DNA of 64,000 nucleotides from JBGVSA01 sp049840475 (GTDB lineage: Bacteria > Pseudomonadota > Gammaproteobacteria > Burkholderiales > Rhodocyclaceae), in assembly GCA_049840475.1 (NCBI GenBank), contig JASGKX010000001.1:1240001-1304000 (forward strand), written 5' to 3'. The notes below the pieces were generated by a model. The model ran no database searches. It saw nothing but the letters and a program-made list of their open reading frames with translations, and was not told the DNA's origin. Positions 61,225 to 64,000 of this stretch are shown here, piece after piece (the first letter of the stretch is position 1; every line of letters begins with the position of its first letter). A program made the position numbers and the translations under genes.

Positions 61225-62208
61225 TTACAGGTCCAGCACCATGTGGTGGCCCTGGCAGCGCGACACGCACGGCAGGATCAGTTTGCCGCCGTCGCGTTCG
61301 GCCTTCGAAAGATAGGCGTCGTTGTGTTCGGGCATGCCTTCGATCACGTTCGTCAAACACGCACCGCACACCCCTTGTTCGCATGACGTGACGATCTCTA
61401 CGCCAGCGGCTCTTGCCGCAGCGAGGATCGTCTGCCCCGCCTGTACCGTGCAGCGGGCGCCGCTGCGCTGGAACACCACTTCGAACGTACCGCCCGTTGC
61501 TGCCGGCTTCAGCGCGCTGCCAAACGATTCACTGTGGACGGCCTCATCCGGCCATCCCGCCGCAGCCGCGCGATTCGCTACCAGTTCCATCAACGCACCG
61601 GGGCCACACACATACAATGCGCCGCCTGCCGATGGCGCGCACTCGGTAAGGATGCTCTGGAGCCGAACGCGCGTAGCCATCTCGTCGAGCCCGAAGTGAC
61701 AGTTGATCGCTGCCCCCGCCGGGTGCGCCGCCAGCAAGTCGGCGAACGCTGCCATGGCGCGACTGCGCGCGAAGTAATGCAGCGTGACGTCCTCGCCTCT
61801 GGCCGCCAGCGACTGGAACATCGACAGGATCGGCGTGATGCCAATGCCGCCGGCAATCAGCACATGCCTGCGCGCGTTATGGTCGATGCCGAAGAGGTTG
61901 CGCGGGGCGCGCACCAACAGCGTGTCACCGAGTGCGATTTTCTCGTGCAGGCAGGCCGAGCCGCCACGAGAGGCCGGTTCGCGCTTGACGGCGATACGGT
62001 AGCAATGGGTTTCGTCCGGGCTGTTGAAGAGCGAATACTGTCGCGCGATGCCGCCGGGCAATTGCACCTCAATGTGCGCGCCCGGTGCCCACGACGGCAG
62101 GGGCGAGCCATTCGTCGACACGAGCTCGAAGCTGCGGATGCCTTCGGCTTCGAGTCGCACGCCGCGCACGCGCATGGGGATCACGAGTGAATCGAGCATC
62201 GCATTCAT
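61225..62208 (-). CDS. PDR/VanB-family oxidoreductase (FMN, NAD, 2Fe-2S), phthalate-dioxygenase-reductase type
   Basis: This 327-residue electron-transfer protein has three domains. The FMN-binding barrel includes 'ARQYSLFNSPDETHCYRIAV'. The NAD domain includes 'VLIAGGIGITPILSMFQSLA' and 'LYVCGPGALMELV'. The C-terminal ferredoxin has 2Fe-2S ligands in 'CEQGVCGACLTN', and the fourth Cys in 'ILPCVSRC'. Such reductases feed electrons to a Rieske oxygenase. No oxygenase gene is in the window; it may lie beyond 64 kb. The start overlaps the stop of the deaminase gene by 4 nt, so both belong to one pathway. Confidence 0.92.
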   Translation of the reverse strand: MNAMLDSLVIPMRVRGVRLEAEGIRSFELVSTNGSPLPSWAPGAHIEVQLPGGIARQYSLFNSPDETHCYRIAVKREPASRGGSACLHEKIALGDTLLVRAPRNLFGIDHNARRHVLIAGGIGITPILSMFQSLAARGEDVTLHYFARSRAMAAFADLLAAHPAGAAINCHFGLDEMATRVRLQSILTECAPSAGGALYVCGPGALMELVANRAAAAGWPDEAVHSESFGSALKPAATGGTFEVVFQRSGARCTVQAGQTILAAARAAGVEIVTSCEQGVCGACLTNVIEGMPEHNDAYLSKAERDGGKLILPCVSRCQGHHMVLDL

Positions 62209-63626
62209 GCCGCGTCCTCCACCATCTCACGCACGGTGCGGCGTGCTTCGGCCGCGAGTGCTGCCATGTCGAGTCCGGCGATCGCACCGTCGACCACGAC
62301 TTCTTCGCCGCCGACCAGCAAGGCCTTCAGATGAGCCCGACCGCCGCAGGCGACAGGGGCAATGGCGACGTCATGCATGCCGAAGTAGCGCGGGTCGTCG
62401 TCCAGCCGATAGATGGCGATATCTGCCGCCATGCCTAGCGACAAGGTGCCGACCGCGTCGAGCCCAAGAACACGTGCGCCGCCTGCCGTGCCCCAGCGCA
62501 CGACGTCTTCCACACGCGGCGCGGCTTGCACCGGTTCGCCTTCTCCGCCTCGGAATTTAGGTTGCGCGCGGTCGCCTTGGGCTGCGCGCTGCATCAGCCA
62601 CGCAGCGTGCGTTTCTGAAATCATGTCTGCGGCTTCGTTGGAGGCCGCGCCATCGACGCCGATCGACACTGGTGCGCCTGCGGCCTCCAGCGCCATGACG
62701 GGTGCGATGCCGCTGGCCAGTCGCCCGTTGCTCTGCGGACAATGGGCGATGCCCGTGCTGGTTTCGCCAAGCAACGCGATCTCGTCCGCATCGAGCTTGA
62801 CCAGATGGGCGAACCACACGTCCGACCCCAGCCAGTCGATTTCGGCCGCGAAGCGGATCGGCGAGGTACGGTGCTGCGCGTTGACCGTGTCTTTGTAGCT
62901 CACGGTCTCAGATAGATGCGAGTGGAGCCGAATGCCGAGCCGTCGCGCCGTCGCCGCTGCTTCACGCAGTTCGGACGGCGTCATCGAATAGGGCGGCGTG
63001 GTCGGCGCCATCACCACGCGACGCATCGCGTCGGGCGCGGCGTCGTGGTACGTGGCGGTCAGTCGCTCCATGTCGGCGAGGTACGTGTCGAGCTTTTCCG
63101 GCCGCAGGGCGGTGGGCAAGTCCGCTTCCAGCTGGCGCGTGATGGTGGCGCCGCCCCGGCACAGCACGAAGCGCAGGCCGAGCCGTTCGGCCTCGTCAAA
63201 CAGAATCGCCGACGAGTCGAACGGCATGCCCGGGTAGTACATGTAATTGTGGTCGGCCACCGTTGCGCAACCCGACAGCGCCAGTTCGATCAGTCCGATG
63301 CGCGCAGCCAGACGGAAACGCTGCTCGTTGAAGGTGGCGCGGTAGCGATAGGGTGTTGCGCCCAGCCACGCCGTGAGTGGCAGGTCAATGCCATGTGGAT
63401 CGCCCTTGAGCATGGCCTGGAACAGATGATGGTGGGTGTTCACCCAAGCCGGGTAGACCACGCAATCGGTGGCGTCGATGACGCGCTCGCCGGGCCGTGC
63501 CTCCAGGTGGCCGAGCGCTGCGATCTTGCCGTCCGTCACGCGGATGTCGGGGCCGACGTGGCGCTCGCCCGCACCTTTCATGCCGGTGAGGATGGCGGCT
63601 GCGTTCTTGATCAGTAGTGATGTCAT
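62205..63626 (-). CDS. Amidohydrolase-family deaminase, isoxanthopterin / 8-oxoguanine deaminase type
   Basis: This 473-residue metal-dependent deaminase (ATZ/TRZ-like amidohydrolase group) removes an exocyclic amino group from a purine- or pterin-like ring. Metal ligands are visible: HxH in 'WVNTHHHLFQAML', His in 'RLHSHLSETVSY', His in 'VWFAHLVKLD' and Asp in 'VSIGVDGAASNEAADM'. The strand-2 motif 'VADHNYMYYPGMPFDSSAI' and the end 'YFGMHDVAIAPVACGG' resemble what I remember of isoxanthopterin deaminase. 8-oxoguanine deaminases are the next closest. It is flanked by an ABC permease and a Rieske-type reductase, so it takes part in using an imported heterocycle. The exact substrate needs an assay. 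Confidence 0.82.
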   Translation of the reverse strand: MTSLLIKNAAAILTGMKGAGERHVGPDIRVTDGKIAALGHLEARPGERVIDATDCVVYPAWVNTHHHLFQAMLKGDPHGIDLPLTAWLGATPYRYRATFNEQRFRLAARIGLIELALSGCATVADHNYMYYPGMPFDSSAILFDEAERLGLRFVLCRGGATITRQLEADLPTALRPEKLDTYLADMERLTATYHDAAPDAMRRVVMAPTTPPYSMTPSELREAAATARRLGIRLHSHLSETVSYKDTVNAQHRTSPIRFAAEIDWLGSDVWFAHLVKLDADEIALLGETSTGIAHCPQSNGRLASGIAPVMALEAAGAPVSIGVDGAASNEAADMISETHAAWLMQRAAQGDRAQPKFRGGEGEPVQAAPRVEDVVRWGTAGGARVLGLDAVGTLSLGMAADIAIYRLDDDPRYFGMHDVAIAPVACGGRAHLKALLVGGEEVVVDGAIAGLDMAALAAEARRTVREMVEDAA

Positions 63627-63644
63627 TTGTCCTGTTCCTGTCTG

Positions 63645-64000
63645 TCAGCCCATTTCGCTTTCGTGCCAATGGCCTAGCGACTTTCGCGCCAGAAACACCA
63701 TGGCGAGGAACAACACGATGCCGGCGACCGAGATCAGGAAGAGCGCGGCGAAGAGACGCGGGATGTTGAGCTGAAAGCCCGCTTGCAGAATCTCGTAAGC
63801 CAGCCCGGCGGAGGTGCCGCCCGTGCCAGCCACGAACTCGGCGACGACCGCGCCGATCAGCGCGAGCCCGCTGGAAATGCGCAGTCCGCCAAAGAAGTAC
63901 GGCAACGCACTGGGAATGCGCAGGCGCCGCAATGTTTGCCAGCGCGTTGCACCATTGATGCGGAAGAGATTCACCAGCCCGGGATTCACGCTGCGTAGCC
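63645..64000 (-). CDS. ABC transporter permease, SsuC/TauC type (N-terminus cut by window edge)
   Basis: Only the last 118 codons or so are inside the window. They show the EAA-type loop 'VNLFRINGATRWQTLRRLRI', then 'LPYFFGGLRISSGLALIGAV' and two more hydrophobic segments, ending 'HWHESEMG'. It belongs to the same family as the permease at 8346-9140. It is 18 nt upstream of the deaminase gene, so the importer and deaminase are in one operon. The ligand is inferred to be the deaminase substrate or its precursor. Confidence 0.87.
   Translation of the reverse strand, partial: LRSVNPGLVNLFRINGATRWQTLRRLRIPSALPYFFGGLRISSGLALIGAVVAEFVAGTGGTSAGLAYEILQAGFQLNIPRLFAALFLISVAGIVLFLAMVFLARKSLGHWHESEMG

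Noticed and set aside
1..64000. tRNA or rRNA genes, CRISPR arrays, insertion sequences, phage genes or attachment sites
   Set aside because: I found no cloverleaf-like segments, regular direct DNA repeats with spacers, transposases, integrases or phage structural genes.

Overview
The window is 64 kb of GC-rich, densely coded chromosome with no RNA genes, insertion sequences or CRISPR arrays that I can see. It looks like a betaproteobacterium of the order Burkholderiales, probably Burkholderiaceae. The clues are the block def-fmt / LysM protein-dprA-smg-topB, the many LysR regulators next to divergent efflux or catabolic genes, a Bug-type (TctC) receptor with TctAB, and NodT-type efflux lipoproteins. 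I cannot fix the genus from the sequence alone.

Layout. (1) 1-10.2 kb: a catabolic island for an N-heterocyclic ring or ureide. A ring-opening amidohydrolase of the cyanuric acid amidohydrolase/barbiturase family and a solute receptor run left. A LysR regulator, a RutB/biuret-hydrolase-like cysteine hydrolase, a second solute receptor, an SDR, a dihydroorotase/allantoinase-type amidohydrolase, an ABC ATPase and permease, a LOG phosphoribohydrolase and a DUF3830 protein run right. (2) 10.3-17 kb: an RND efflux operon (NodT-MFP-RND, 4-nt overlaps) with a divergent LysR gene. (3) 17-26 kb: two autotransporters flanking a LysR/MFS pair. (4) 26-34.3 kb: an alpha/beta hydrolase, glutathione reductase with a double-CDGSH protein, and a TetR-HlyD-ABC-NodT export operon. 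(5) 34.4-36.5 kb: a GNAT-fold protein and a family 2 glycosyltransferase. (6) 36.6-42.3 kb: iclR-dgoK-dgoA-tctC-tctB-tctA, a sugar-acid (galactonate-type) operon. (7) 42.4-57.5 kb: rep helicase, a third autotransporter, yccF, fmt, def, a LysM protein, dprA, smg, topB, a DUF924 protein and an MHS-type MFS carrier. (8) 57.6-61.2 kb: ubiX with a Gx-type membrane protein, then marR-isochorismatase-like-MFS. (9) 61.2-64 kb: a second N-heterocycle operon with a PDR/VanB-type reductase, an isoxanthopterin/8-oxoguanine-type deaminase and an ABC permease cut by the window edge.

How it fits together. The two ends both encode nitrogen-heterocycle hydrolases tied to NMT1/SsuA-type ABC importers. The middle holds surface proteins (three autotransporters), two tripartite exporters, sugar-acid use and core information genes. 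Seven genes are broken by single-base changes at short homopolymer runs: the island LysR, the NodT of the RND operon, two autotransporters, the glycosyltransferase, fmt and the MHS carrier. Each reads as a full-length protein of normal size once corrected. Because fmt is among them I suspect base-calling errors more than real decay. Entries typed 'pseudogene' describe the sequence as given, not a firm biological claim.
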